A DNA stretch of 40,039 bases from Botryobacter ruber (GCF_003347595.2 NZ_QCZK02000056.1:1-40039), one strand, 5' to 3'. Counted from the first letter of the stretch, positions 8,458 to 17,572 are shown. A program made the numbers and translations. Notes: a model not told the origin generated them from the sequence alone.

Positions 8458-8547
8458 CTACAAAATCTACCTTTCTACCTCTTTACTTTTCTACCTCTCT
8501 ACCTTTCTAACTCCTAAACTCTCTAACTCCTAAACTCTTTAACTTCG

Positions 8548-9780
8548 CTAAGCCGGTACATAATTCAGGTAGCTCAGTTGGTCTTCCTGGAGCGTGTCGT
8601 TGGCGATGTCCATCAGGCTGGAAGAAGTTACGGCTTTTATCTGGGCGAAAATCTCGTTCAGCGTGTCGATCTTCCCCTGGTCCAGGATGCTTTTGCCCAT
8701 CATCATCATCAGGCCGATGTTGCTTTCTTCGGCCATGGCCAGTTGGCCCATCAGCTGCTCCTTGGCCATGTGGAGTTGCAGCGAGCCGAGCGGCTGTTCG
8801 CGCAGGCGCTTCAGCTCTTTGAGCACCAGTGCTGTGGTTCGTTTCAGTTGCTTTTTCTCCGTTCCAAAATAAATAGAATGCAGCCCGGTGTCAATGTAGG
8901 TGGCGTAATTGGCGTCGATGGTGTACACCAGCCCGTGCTTTTCGCGCACCGCCAGGTTCAGCCTTGAGTTCATGCCCGGACCGCCCAGGATGTTGACCAG
9001 CATAAAAAACGGGATACGGCGGTCGTCGTTGAGGGCATAGGCTGGTCCGCCCAGCACGCAATGCGCCTGCGAAATCGGTTTTTCGATGGTGACGGCACGG
9101 GGAGCGTAAAGGGTTACCGGTTGCCGGTCCCGCTGCTTGGTAATAGTCGGTAATTCGGACAGGTACTTTTCGGCCAGCTTCACCACTTTCTCAAACGGCA
9201 GGTTGCTGACGGAGCAAAAGACGAGGGCGTCGGTGCTGAGGTTGCGGTCGATGAAGTTCAGGAAATCCTGCTTTACAAAGCCCGACACGCTCTCTTTGGT
9301 GCCCAGGATGTTGTTGCCCAGCGGATGATCTTTATACACCACGGCATCAAATTCATCCACGATGGCTTCTTCGGGGTTGTCGTGGTACATCGACATTTCT
9401 TCCAGGATCACGCCCCGCTCCTTCTCTATCTCCCGCTCCGGGAAAATGGAACGAAAGGTAATATCGGTGAGCAGCTCAAATGACTTCTCGAAGTGCTTGT
9501 CGAGCACGGAACTGTAGAAGCAGATTTTTTCTTTGGTGGTATAGGCATTCAGCTCCCCTCCCACCGACTCGAGCCGGTTCAGGATGTGGAAAGACTTTCG
9601 TTTAACGGTGCCTTTAAAGGCCATGTGCTCCCAGAAATGCGCCAGGCCCTGTTCTTCCGGAAGCTCGTCGCGGCTCCCGATATCTAATATAAAGCCACTG
9701 TGGGCGATTTTGGTATGTAAAACCTGCTTATGAACAATGCGAATCCCGTTCGGCAGGGTATGTATATAATAATCGAGCAT
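8548..9780 (-). CDS. M16 family zinc metallopeptidase
   Basis: 410 residues. The inverted zinc motif HFWEH is at 48-52, and the distal glutamate ligand E128 sits exactly 76 residues further, so the active site is complete. The C-terminal M16 half (about 190-400) is present. There is no signal peptide, so it is probably cytosolic; Bacteroidota members of this subfamily (processing-peptidase-like) are about this length and are assumed to degrade small peptides or process proteins. It is separated from the O-methyltransferase by the repeat island and followed upstream by a divergently unrelated gap of 160 bp. Confidence 0.93.
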   Translation of the reverse strand: MLDYYIHTLPNGIRIVHKQVLHTKIAHSGFILDIGSRDELPEEQGLAHFWEHMAFKGTVKRKSFHILNRLESVGGELNAYTTKEKICFYSSVLDKHFEKSFELLTDITFRSIFPEREIEKERGVILEEMSMYHDNPEEAIVDEFDAVVYKDHPLGNNILGTKESVSGFVKQDFLNFIDRNLSTDALVFCSVSNLPFEKVVKLAEKYLSELPTITKQRDRQPVTLYAPRAVTIEKPISQAHCVLGGPAYALNDDRRIPFFMLVNILGGPGMNSRLNLAVREKHGLVYTIDANYATYIDTGLHSIYFGTEKKQLKRTTALVLKELKRLREQPLGSLQLHMAKEQLMGQLAMAEESNIGLMMMMGKSILDQGKIDTLNEIFAQIKAVTSSSLMDIANDTLQEDQLSYLNYVPA

Positions 9781-9899
9781 TCAGTCCGGAATTAGCCTGC
9801 AAAGGTACGGAAAAAGTAGCAGAATCGGTTCCGGGCATTGTAAACGGCTGCAGACAAACCTGTGACAGCAGCAGCTTACTTGCTTTGGTTTAAAGTAAT

Positions 9900-9929
9900 G
9901 AGCTGAGGCTGTGGTGACTGTGGCTGCAG
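9900..9929 (+). repeat. 28-bp intergenic element, copy 7 (variant)
   Basis: GAGGCTGTGGTGACTG with TGCAG at the end; shares the TGACTG variant with the copy at 369-396. It ends 11 bp from the stop codon of the next minus-strand gene. Confidence 0.65.
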
Positions 9930-9940
9930 AACAAAACAGG

Positions 9941-10693
9941 CTACTTTTTGAGGTTGCGCCCGCCTACGTTGATCACAAAACCAAGCGAAAACACAGAATA
10001 GCCGGCCGTTAGCGCTTTCCGGTTGCGGAGGCCAAAGTTGGAACCGCTCGTGTACTGCAGCTGCACCGAAGGGTTGAGCTGCAGGCGCGTGTAAAAAATA
10101 GGCTCCAGGAAAATATTGCTTTCTTCGGGTGCCGGAACTCCATTGAATCGGTGCGTGCCCATGTTGATGTAGCTGGCGCGCAGGGCGGTGCCGTAATTTA
10201 AAGGAAACTCCCGTCCGAACAGCTTCCAGGATTTTTTTCGCTTGGAAGTAAAGTTTACCTGCACAAAATATTTGCTGAACTTCGCCTCCCGCCGCTCCGA
10301 AACCAGCACGCCCTGCTCATCGGTGCTTCGTTCGGTACGGTCGCTGCTGCCGCCACCAACGCCGCCGTAGACCTCCAGGATGCGCTTATTTTTTTCGCCG
10401 AAGGTGGTAAAGTAGCCGCCGCCAGCCTCCAGCAGGTTGTGCCTGAAATCGCGCTTGTCCCGCTCGCTGTTGAGCATGGAACCATTCAGCAGCACCCCCA
10501 CATGGTCCGAAACCGCATAAGCTGTATTGAAGGTAATATTGCCTTTGGGGGTAATATGTCCTCCCGCACTCAGTTCCCCCTGCTGCGTGAACATGGGCAC
10601 ATTCGGCACGTTAGGCATGTACGTGGAAACGCATCCGGACAGGAAAAGGGAAAGCACTGCTACTGGTAGTAATCGGGAAAAGGTTGTTTTCAT
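9941..10693 (-). CDS. Outer-membrane-type lipoprotein, unknown function
   Basis: 250 residues from ATG at 10693 (a second ATG two codons upstream at 10699 is equally possible). The signal peptide ends in lipobox LSGC. The mature part has alternating short strands rich in Gly, Asn and aromatic residues and ends in SLGFVINVGGRNLKK, suggesting a small beta-barrel or beta-rich lipoprotein of the outer membrane. A glycine run (GGVGGGSS) sits mid-protein. I do not recognise a named family; similar proteins in Cytophagales are annotated only as hypothetical. The GT4 glycosyltransferase gene is 143 bp upstream on the same strand. Confidence 0.8.
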   Translation of the reverse strand: MKTTFSRLLPVAVLSLFLSGCVSTYMPNVPNVPMFTQQGELSAGGHITPKGNITFNTAYAVSDHVGVLLNGSMLNSERDKRDFRHNLLEAGGGYFTTFGEKNKRILEVYGGVGGGSSDRTERSTDEQGVLVSERREAKFSKYFVQVNFTSKRKKSWKLFGREFPLNYGTALRASYINMGTHRFNGVPAPEESNIFLEPIFYTRLQLNPSVQLQYTSGSNFGLRNRKALTAGYSVFSLGFVINVGGRNLKK

Positions 10694-10842
10694 ATGCATT
10701 AGGGCTGGATATTATCTGTTTACTGATGCTGGAGCAGCTGTACCACTTCAACTTCTGAATCACGACTTCAACGATTTCTCCGGAGACATATTTTACCATC
10801 CCTGGCACCGCGGTTCCCTGCTTTGCTGTTTTGAGGCTGAAT

Positions 10843-11982
10843 TTACCTCCCCAGCACCTCCTGGTACACCTGCTGCAGCTGGGCAGCCGTTCGTTCGGCC
10901 CGGAATTGCCGGGCATGGGCAAAACCGGAGGAAATCATCCGCTGCCGCAGGGCTTCGTCTCCGAACACCCGCTGCATGGCTGCAGCCAGGGCACCGGCAT
11001 CGCCGGGTGGTATGTAGATACTTTCCGGACCGCCTGCCTCACTGAAACAGGAGCCGGTAGAGGTTATAACCGGCACACCGCTGTTAAGCGCCTCCACAAT
11101 CGGAATACCGAAACCTTCGAAAACCGATGGGTAGATGAACAGGTGCGCCAGCTGGTAAATGGCAGGCAGCTCCTGGAACGGGATGTAAGGCAGAAAAAAT
11201 ACTTTATCCTGCAGCTTCTGGTTCTGAATAAAAGCGCGCAGCTCGTCGGTGTAAGCAGTTTTGCGCCCCACAAACACAATTGCTGCTACATCTGACAAGC
11301 CGCTGCTGTGCCAGGCCTGCAGCAGCTGCAGCTGGTTTTTGCGTTTCTCCAGCGTACCCACACTCAGAATAAAAGTAGGGGGCAGCTTATACTTCTGCTG
11401 CACAAACGCTAGCTGCTGCGCCGTACAGCGCTGGTGAAAAACCGGGTCACAGTCCTGGTACACAACTTCTATTTTAGCGGCATCTACCTGCAGGTAGTGC
11501 TGCAGATCGGCTTTGGTCTGCTCCGAAATGGCAATTATCCGGTCGCTCTGGCGGCAGGCATCGGTTACTTTCCGTTTATAAATCAACCGGTCAACCGCGT
11601 TGTACAGGTTGGGGTAGCGCATAAAAATGAGGTCGTGGATGGTAACGATGCGCTTGTAAGGCCCTGGCGGCAGCCCATAGGGCATTTCGTTGCTCAGCCC
11701 ATGGTAAATGTCGACGCGCTGCTGCTTCAGGACCGTATCCATGCCGAATACCCGCCACAGCGACGCCAGTTTTTTCCGGAACCCATTGCCCGGCGTTACC
11801 ACCTGCACCGAGGCCGCAGCATGAATAAAGTCTTCGAAAACAGGCGACACAGCAGGTGTAAAAAGCAGGTAATCCTGCTCGGGGTACTGCCGGACCATGC
11901 TCGAGATCACAAACCTGCTGTAGTTGCCCAAACCAGAAGTATTATTAAAAGCACGTTTGGCATCAAAGCCGATCCGGATCAT
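10843..11982 (-). CDS. GT4-family glycosyltransferase
   Basis: 379 residues in the GT-B fold. The C-terminal half has the GT4 signature FEGFGIPIVEAL (E-x7-E nucleotide-sugar site), preceded by ILSVGTLEKRKN and the HDLIF motif in the acceptor domain. The N-terminus (FDAKRAFNNTSGLGNYSRF) is typical of mannosyl/rhamnosyl-type enzymes that use an activated sugar to extend a glycan or glycolipid. Sugar and acceptor cannot be decided. There are no polysaccharide genes nearby, so it may act on its own, for example in lipid or protein glycosylation. Confidence 0.92.
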   Translation of the reverse strand: MIRIGFDAKRAFNNTSGLGNYSRFVISSMVRQYPEQDYLLFTPAVSPVFEDFIHAAASVQVVTPGNGFRKKLASLWRVFGMDTVLKQQRVDIYHGLSNEMPYGLPPGPYKRIVTIHDLIFMRYPNLYNAVDRLIYKRKVTDACRQSDRIIAISEQTKADLQHYLQVDAAKIEVVYQDCDPVFHQRCTAQQLAFVQQKYKLPPTFILSVGTLEKRKNQLQLLQAWHSSGLSDVAAIVFVGRKTAYTDELRAFIQNQKLQDKVFFLPYIPFQELPAIYQLAHLFIYPSVFEGFGIPIVEALNSGVPVITSTGSCFSEAGGPESIYIPPGDAGALAAAMQRVFGDEALRQRMISSGFAHARQFRAERTAAQLQQVYQEVLGR

Positions 11983-12197
11983 AGGGTAAGTATTATTCGC
12001 CCCAAAATTACGAAATTATACTTTTCCACTGAAATGAGTTTTCAGCGACAAAATGCACCAGCCTTGCCGGCAAACCAGCCGGTATCAAAAAGCAACCGCA
12101 AATATTTTATTTTAAGATTTTAGTTCTATCTTAGTACTGCAGGCAGGGCATGCCAGTCGCATTTTATGCCTGTAAAACAGCTACAACTCCAACAAAA

Positions 12198-13487
12198 ATG
12201 AGATATCAGCCTATACCTCAGGACTTATTTATTCAGAACCGCCATAACTTCAGCAAGCAACTCAACACCTGTTCTGTTGCTATTTTCAATTCCAACGATA
12301 TAATGCCGACCAACGCAGACGGCACTATGTCGTTCCGGCAGAACAGCGACCTGTTTTACCTGTCGGGCATCGACCAGGAAGAGAGCATACTTGTTTTATT
12401 TCCGGAAGCCAAAGACCCGCGCATGCAGGAAATCCTTTTTCTGCGGGAAACCAACGACCTTATTCTGACATGGGAAGGCTATAAGCTGACCAAAGAGCAG
12501 GCGCGGGAGATATCCGGCATCGAAACGGTGCTGTGGTTAAGTGAATTTAAGCAGGTGCTGAATTCCCTGATGGCCGAAGCGGAACACGTGTACCTGAACA
12601 CCAACGAGCACCTGCGCGCGGTAGTGGAGGTGGAAACCCGGGACGCCCGTTTTATTAAATGGTGCAAAGAACATTACCCCCTGCACAAGTACGAGCGGAG
12701 CGCACCCATCATGCACAAGCTGCGTGCCGTGAAGTCGGAGCCTGAAATAGAACTGATCAAAACGGCCTGTGAAATTACCGAAAAAGCTTTCCGCCGCTTA
12801 CTGGGCTTTATCAAGCCCGGCGTAATGGAGTATGAAATAGAAGCAGAAATAAGCCACGAGTTCCTGCGCAACCGCTCCCGCGGCCCTGCCTACAGCTCTA
12901 TTATTGCTTCGGGTGCCAATGCCTGCATCCTGCATTATGTCGATAACAACCGCGAATGCAAAGACGGTGACCTGGTGCTGATGGATTTCGGAGCCGAGTA
13001 CGCCAACTATGCCGCCGACCTGACACGCACCGTTCCTGTAAATGGAAAATTTTCCAAACGGCAACGCGAAGTCTACGACTCGGTGCTGACGGTAATGAAA
13101 GCAGCCAAACAAATGCTGGTGCCCGGCAACTCGCTCGACCAGTACCATGCCTTTGTGGGCAGGGTAATGGAAAATGAACTCATTAAGCTGGGTCTCCTCA
13201 ACGAAGCCGACGTACGGAACCAGGACCCGGCAAAGCCGCTGTACAAGAAATACTTTATGCACGGCACTTCGCATTTGCTGGGACTGGATGTGCACGATGT
13301 CGGGAACAAATACCGTCCTTTTGAAGAAGGCATGGTGTTTACCTGCGAACCGGGCATTTACATCCGGGAAGAAGGCATTGGCATACGCCTCGAAAATGAT
13401 ATTCTTATTACTAAAAACGGCGCAATTGACCTGATGGAGAACATACCGCTGGAAGCAGACGATATTGAGAAGCTGATGAAAAAGTAA
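12198..13487 (+). CDS. pepP: Xaa-Pro aminopeptidase (aminopeptidase P)
   Basis: 429 residues from ATG at 12198 (MRYQPIPQDLF); an upstream in-frame start at 12150 adds 16 residues that do not look like family sequence. The N-terminal AMP_N domain spans about 1-160 and the pita-bread domain about 175-425. The five dinuclear-metal ligands of the family are visible: D263, D274, H359 (in HGTSHLLGLDVHD), E384 and E399. It should remove N-terminal residues preceding proline in the cytosol. It is a single gene closed by a strong terminator (13519-13549). Confidence 0.95.
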   Translation: MRYQPIPQDLFIQNRHNFSKQLNTCSVAIFNSNDIMPTNADGTMSFRQNSDLFYLSGIDQEESILVLFPEAKDPRMQEILFLRETNDLILTWEGYKLTKEQAREISGIETVLWLSEFKQVLNSLMAEAEHVYLNTNEHLRAVVEVETRDARFIKWCKEHYPLHKYERSAPIMHKLRAVKSEPEIELIKTACEITEKAFRRLLGFIKPGVMEYEIEAEISHEFLRNRSRGPAYSSIIASGANACILHYVDNNRECKDGDLVLMDFGAEYANYAADLTRTVPVNGKFSKRQREVYDSVLTVMKAAKQMLVPGNSLDQYHAFVGRVMENELIKLGLLNEADVRNQDPAKPLYKKYFMHGTSHLLGLDVHDVGNKYRPFEEGMVFTCEPGIYIREEGIGIRLENDILITKNGAIDLMENIPLEADDIEKLMKK

Positions 13488-13518
13488 GTTTCTAGCATCG
13501 TTCACACACCCGTTAAGG

Positions 13519-13549
13519 AGGCTGCCACACAAACTGGCAGCCTTTTTTT
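13519..13549 (+). terminator. Terminator of the aminopeptidase P gene
   Basis: Perfect 9-bp stem AGGCTGCCA (13519-13527) / TGGCAGCCT (13535-13543), 7-base loop, then a T7 run. It is 32 bp after the stop codon. Confidence 0.93.
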
Positions 13550-13716
13550 GTTTATCTGCCTGCCTAAAAAGTGCCTTTACAAAATATATTTACCTGCCGT
13601 ACAACTTTCTGCAACGCGACAAGTTCAACCTATAAACCCAGCTTCAGAATCAGGGACAAGAGCTGTTTTACTAACAAATATTGATCAGCATTTGTTGTCG
13701 AAACATTATATAGTGT

Positions 13717-13747
13717 TTTGATAATTATAAATATAGAAGTTACTTTG
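13717..13747 (+). promoter_or_regulatory. Promoter of the OmpA/TSP3 gene
   Basis: TTTG (13717-13720), exactly 19 bp, then TTACTTTG (13740-13747), one mismatch from the Bacteroidetes -7 consensus TAnnTTTG. Transcription would start near 13753 and leave an untranslated leader of about 135 nt before ATG at 13890. Confidence 0.6.
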
Positions 13748-13889
13748 CATCGATAAAGCGCTTTTTCTCTCTCATTTCACATCTTTCAGCAAAAAAAGTT
13801 AATGTTGATATATAACTTTTTAGGAATAACAAAAACTTACGCTGAAACATGTGCGTATGGTCATATCAAAATATATATCCTTTAAAAAT

Positions 13890-15296
13890 ATGCGAACATT
13901 TCTAACAAAATTAGGTACAGCCGCAGCAATGGTGCTTGTGTTTCTGCTTTCCGGAAATACAGCCTTACATGCACAAAATGAAGACCACCAAAACAGCATC
14001 CAGATTTATCCGAGCGTTCTGCAGTATAAGGGCGAACTGGCAAATCAATGGTGGTCGAGCCATCTGAGCTGGGGCGGCGGTTTTTCATATCACCGGTACC
14101 TGAACCGGGCACTGGATGCCGGCTTCCATTTCAGCTATGGCCGATCGGAAGAACATGGTGATCCGAACAATACCCTCGATGCCAAACTCACAGTGCCGAT
14201 GGTAGGACTGCGTTTAAAACTTTATGGTACCTTGTTACCCGAAGATTTCTTCCTGGGGCCTTACCTGGTAGTAGCCGGCGGACCTCACATTGTAAGAAAC
14301 AGAGGAGTAGCCAACGGCACCAATTATACGGACAACCTGACGGCTATAGCAGGCTTTGGTGGTGTAGGTATCAATTTCCGTTTCTCGGATAAATTTTATG
14401 CCTTTGTGCAGACAGGAGCACACTACACCAGCAACGACTCCTATGACTACCAGCCTGCCAAAGGCCAGGAAGCCATGGGCAACAACGACCGCTTCCTGCA
14501 GCACACAGCCGGTATCGGCTTTAACTTCGGAAGACCGAAAGATACCGACGAAGACGGCGTTCCGGACAAAAAAGACCAATGCCCGAACACACCAATGGGC
14601 GTACAGGTAGACGAGAATGGTTGCCCTGTTGATGCTGACGGTGACATGGTTCCGGATTACCAGGACAAATGCCCTGGCACTCCTGCCGGCGTACAGGTAG
14701 ATAGCAACGGTTGCCCGCTCGACACCGACCGCGATGGTGTTCCGGATCACCTGGATAAATGCCCTGACACACCAGCTGGCGTACAGATAGACAGCAACGG
14801 TTGCCCAATGGACGCAGACGGTGACGGTGTTCCGGATCATGAAGACCTTTGCCCTAACAATGCCGGACCAAAAGAAAAAGGCGGATGCCCTGAAATAGAT
14901 GCAGAAACGCTGAAACTGATGGAACAGAAAGTGCGCTTCGAGTTTGACCAGGCACGCGTACAGCCAGGCTACCAGCAGTTGCTCGACAGCATTGTAACGG
15001 CACTGGAGAAATATCCGAACCACGTGCTGCTCATCAAAGGCCACGCCGACCATATTGGCACCGAAGAGTACAACCAGGCGCTTTCTGAACGCAGAGCACA
15101 AGCTGTTAAAGATTACCTGGTATCGAGAGGCGTGAAAAACGCAGACAGACTGGTAACCAAAGGCTATGGCGAAACCCAGCCGCTGGTACAGGTAAACACC
15201 AGGCTCTCTAAAGCCAGAACAGCTGAGGGACGTGCCAAAAACAGGCGTGTCGGATTCGAGCTGAACACACCTGACCTGAAACTGAACCTTCCGTAA
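13890..15296 (+). CDS. OmpA-family porin with thrombospondin type 3 repeats
   Basis: 468 residues from ATG at 13890, which places a Sec signal peptide ending in HAQ at the N-terminus; an earlier in-frame start at 13851 adds 13 residues. Residues about 30-215 form an eight-strand-like beta-barrel. Four calcium-binding TSP3 repeats follow (D-x-D-x-DGVPD...CPxTPxGVQ), of 30 residues each, encoded by 90-bp tandem units at 14541-14630, 14631-14720, 14721-14810 and a shorter fourth. The C-terminal OmpA domain (about 345-460) has the GHADHIGTEEYN peptidoglycan-binding motif. It should anchor the outer membrane to peptidoglycan. A strong terminator follows. Confidence 0.95.
   Translation: MRTFLTKLGTAAAMVLVFLLSGNTALHAQNEDHQNSIQIYPSVLQYKGELANQWWSSHLSWGGGFSYHRYLNRALDAGFHFSYGRSEEHGDPNNTLDAKLTVPMVGLRLKLYGTLLPEDFFLGPYLVVAGGPHIVRNRGVANGTNYTDNLTAIAGFGGVGINFRFSDKFYAFVQTGAHYTSNDSYDYQPAKGQEAMGNNDRFLQHTAGIGFNFGRPKDTDEDGVPDKKDQCPNTPMGVQVDENGCPVDADGDMVPDYQDKCPGTPAGVQVDSNGCPLDTDRDGVPDHLDKCPDTPAGVQIDSNGCPMDADGDGVPDHEDLCPNNAGPKEKGGCPEIDAETLKLMEQKVRFEFDQARVQPGYQQLLDSIVTALEKYPNHVLLIKGHADHIGTEEYNQALSERRAQAVKDYLVSRGVKNADRLVTKGYGETQPLVQVNTRLSKARTAEGRAKNRRVGFELNTPDLKLNLP
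14541..14892 (+). repeat. 90-bp tandem repeats coding TSP3 modules
   Basis: Three full 90-bp units in register plus a shortened fourth, each coding a DxDxDG calcium motif and a CP pair. Units two and three share long DNA identity (GTTCCGGAT, GGCGTACAG, AGCAACGGTTGCCC), which suggests recent duplication or conversion. Confidence 0.85.
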
Positions 15297-15321
15297 CGGT
15301 TAAATCCGTAGCATAAATGCC

Positions 15322-15364
15322 AGAAGCGCTCCGCAACTACTTGCTGCGGAGCGCTTCTTTTTTG
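15322..15364 (+). terminator. Terminator of the OmpA/TSP3 gene
   Basis: Perfect 14-bp stem (AGAAGCGCTCCGCA, 15322-15335, with 15345-15358), 9-base loop, then a run of T. Confidence 0.95.
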
Positions 15365-15374
15365 TATCGGGGCA

Positions 15375-15402
15375 GGAGCAAAGGGAGTGGTGGCAGCTGC
15401 AG
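15375..15402 (+). repeat. 28-bp intergenic element, copy 8
   Basis: GGAGCAAAGGGAGTGGTGGC then AGCTGCAG. It is bracketed by the short inverted repeat CGGGGC (left) and GCCCCG (right, after an AATAATAA stretch). Confidence 0.8.
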
Positions 15403-15530
15403 CAAAATAATAAGCCCCGCTTTTCGTACGCATCCGCTCAAACACAACTCATCCTGTCGCTTTAAGTATAATAAAGAAAGACGAACACAACAGCCGGGGC
15501 ACCCAACAACAGCCCCGGCATCAACATTTT

Positions 15531-16337
15531 ATGAAAGAAGCATATTCTGAGAAAAAACCGCAACGCATGGCCATGCTGATTGACGGCGACAATGCACAAC
15601 CTAACCTGATCGTAAAGCTTTTAGCTGAGGTAGGGAAATACGGCCCCATTACCATCCGCCGGATTTACGGCGACTGGACCACGCCCCAGATGAATGGCTG
15701 GAAAGATTGCCTGAACAACCACGCTATACAGCCCATCCAGCAATTCCGCTACACGGTGGGCAAAAACGCCACCGACAGCGCCCTCATTATAGATGCCATG
15801 GACCTGCTGCACAGCAAACTGGTAGATGGCTTCTGCATCGTATCGTCCGACAGCGACTACACCCGGCTGGCCACCCGCATCCGGGAGTCGGGTATATTTG
15901 TGATGGGGATAGGGCAACGCAAAACCCCTAAGCCCTTCGTAAACGCCTGCAACATCTTTATCTACACCGAAAACCTGTCAGGTGAAATAGATGAGCAGAA
16001 AATAGCGGCTGCCGACAAGAACACCATCAACGGGCAGGAGAATGTACACCCCAACCCGGTGCCTTTGCTGAAAGAAGCTTTTAGCATGGCCGTTGGCGAA
16101 GACGGTTGGGCACACCTGGGCGCCATTGGCATGGGCCTGCGCCAGCTCGATCCGGCTTTCGACCCGCGCACGTTTGGCTACAGCCAACTCCTGCAACTGA
16201 TTAAAGCCCAGAAAGACCTGTTTCTTATCCGGAAAGAGGACGACAAAAGCTCATCGGCTGTCTACATCAAACGGAAGCCCGGCCGTAGAAGCGCTCCCAG
16301 AAAAACCAGGAAAGCAGCTGACACTGTAAAAGCCTGA
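15531..16337 (+). CDS. NYN-domain RNase-like protein with C-terminal LOTUS (OST-HTH) domain
   Basis: 268 residues. The NYN/PIN-fold half (about 12-150) has the acidic residues expected for metal-dependent RNA cleavage: D18 and D20 in LIDGDN, D82 in TDSALIIDAMDLL, and D107/D109 in SSDSDY. A LOTUS/OST-HTH-like winged helix covers about 165-240 (LLKEAFSMAVGEDGWAHLGAIG...). A basic tail (KRKPGRRSAPRKTRK) ends the protein. This architecture (DUF88/NYN plus LOTUS) is known in bacteria, and LOTUS domains bind RNA, including G-quadruplex RNA in reported cases. The cellular target is unknown. The gene stands alone. Confidence 0.9.
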   Translation: MKEAYSEKKPQRMAMLIDGDNAQPNLIVKLLAEVGKYGPITIRRIYGDWTTPQMNGWKDCLNNHAIQPIQQFRYTVGKNATDSALIIDAMDLLHSKLVDGFCIVSSDSDYTRLATRIRESGIFVMGIGQRKTPKPFVNACNIFIYTENLSGEIDEQKIAAADKNTINGQENVHPNPVPLLKEAFSMAVGEDGWAHLGAIGMGLRQLDPAFDPRTFGYSQLLQLIKAQKDLFLIRKEDDKSSSAVYIKRKPGRRSAPRKTRKAADTVKA

Positions 16338-16750
16338 TACCCAACAGACATAACACCAGCAAGCAAACTTATTATCGGGCCAGAGGCTGCCCGTGTGCCT
16401 TGCAAGGCTTACTAAAGACCGGATCGGCAAAGGCAACTGCAAAAGAACCGGAAGTAATCCTCGCAGCACCCGGAAGCAGGAATTGTAAATTTTGCTAAAA
16501 AACTGTTATTAAACGGGTTATATTCAAACAAACTACATCTTTTTTTACCTGAATTCGTTATTTATCAGTATTTGCTGTTACAGTTATTTTTTACTGATTT
16601 TAAGCATGGTATTTGATGTAAAAACATCTGAAATGCAACACCTGCTTATAGATAATTATATATATAATTTAAATAATATATTTTTGCTGTCTGATTGCAT
16701 TCACCGGCAAAAGTAATTACATTGTATTAAAACCAACTAGCCTGACGATC
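16338..16750. other. AT-rich gap upstream of the acetyltransferase
   Basis: 413 bp with no gene. The right half is very AT-rich, and a TATTTTTG matching the -7 consensus lies at 16679-16686, about 65 bp before the start codon, without a clear -33 box. No copy of the intergenic elements is seen here. Confidence 0.5.
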
Positions 16751-17389
16751 ATGAATACCGAAAATATAATTACCGGCACCACAACCTCTAGTGTGGTGCT
16801 ACCTATTGAAGAAAATTTCTTTCTTCGCGATATCACGTTGGATGATGCACCTGCCATTTATCATATCATAGAAAACACCCGCGAATACCTCCGGAAATGG
16901 CTCCCTTTTATCGGATATAGCGATTCTGTTACCGATGCCGAAGAATTTATTATCTCTGTAACAGGCAAAAGGCCAACGCAGGACATGGTTTTTACCATGG
17001 TTTTCAATAATGAAATAGTCGGTATTGTAGGGTATAAAAATATAAACGCGCTTAACCATAAGCTGGAGATTGCCTATTGGTTGCACGATGACTTCCGGGG
17101 TAAGGGTATTACCAGCAGGGCCTGCTCCAAGCTTGTGGAGTATGCCTTTACCAAACTCAGAATGAACCGGGTTCAGATAAAAGTAGCTGTAGACAACGAA
17201 GCCAGTAAAAGAATCCCCCTCAAACTGGGCTTCACACGGGAAGGCGTAGAACGGGAAGGAGAGTGCTTCGGAGATGCCTATGCCGACATGGAAGTGTACA
17301 GCCTGCTGAAGCATGAGTGGCTAAGCCTGCAGGAAAACGCTGAAACTACTGCAACTTCAGCTGCTTCCCCTAATGGCCAGCAAAAATAG
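16751..17389 (+). CDS. RimJ/RimL-type GNAT acetyltransferase
   Basis: 212 residues. It follows the pattern of ribosomal-protein serine acetyltransferases: an N-terminal FLRDITLDDAPAIYHIIENTREYLRKWLPF segment (typical of RimL-like proteins), then the acetyl-CoA site around RGKGITSRA (about 117-125), and ASKRIPLKLGFTREGV. It should transfer acetyl from acetyl-CoA to an amine, perhaps a protein N-terminus or a small molecule. The last 20 residues (ETTATSAASPNGQQK) are a low-complexity tail outside the fold. It is monocistronic, with its own terminator. Confidence 0.9.
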   Translation: MNTENIITGTTTSSVVLPIEENFFLRDITLDDAPAIYHIIENTREYLRKWLPFIGYSDSVTDAEEFIISVTGKRPTQDMVFTMVFNNEIVGIVGYKNINALNHKLEIAYWLHDDFRGKGITSRACSKLVEYAFTKLRMNRVQIKVAVDNEASKRIPLKLGFTREGVEREGECFGDAYADMEVYSLLKHEWLSLQENAETTATSAASPNGQQK

Positions 17390-17470
17390 TAGCAGCCTCT
17401 TCGCATGGTATTACCTACCGGCAGCATGAGTGGTTTGACTCATGTTACCTTCTGTATTTTAAAAACAACA

Positions 17471-17525
17471 CCAGCGTAACCGGTTAATATACCTGTTTTC
17501 TTTCGGTTACGCTGGCTGGTTTTTC
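17471..17525 (+). terminator. Terminator of the acetyltransferase gene
   Basis: Perfect 12-bp stem CCAGCGTAACCG (17471-17482) / CGGTTACGCTGG (17504-17515), 21-base loop, then CTGGTTTTT. Confidence 0.85.
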
Positions 17526-17528
17526 CTT

Positions 17529-17572
17529 TTACTTTACTTATTACTTTACTTAATACTTTACTTAATACTTAC
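17529..17572. repeat. Short tandem repeat, TACTTTACTTA units
   Basis: Four imperfect direct units of about 11-13 bp (TACTTTACTTA with T or A spacers) immediately after the terminator. It looks like a slippage-prone microsatellite. Confidence 0.7.

Larger units (their letters stand above)
8041..8547. repeat. Composite repeat island
   Basis: About 500 bp built almost entirely of repeats. The left edge (8045-8100) has short GAGTTAGAGAGTTTGGGAG-type tandem units, and the right edge (about 8465-8540) carries the same kind of unit inverted (AACTCTCTAACTCCTAAA). Between them lie a copy of the 28-bp element (8145-8172), four direct TGTCTGAA units (8174-8352), a perfect 9-bp-stem hairpin (8380-8400) and a GGGTTGAA/TTCAACCC hairpin (8439-8457). 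No gene; a 63-residue ORF at 8342-8533 only reads through the repeats. Confidence 0.8.

Noticed and set aside
8342..8533. 63-residue ORF in the repeat island
   Set aside because: Consists only of translated repeats and palindromes.
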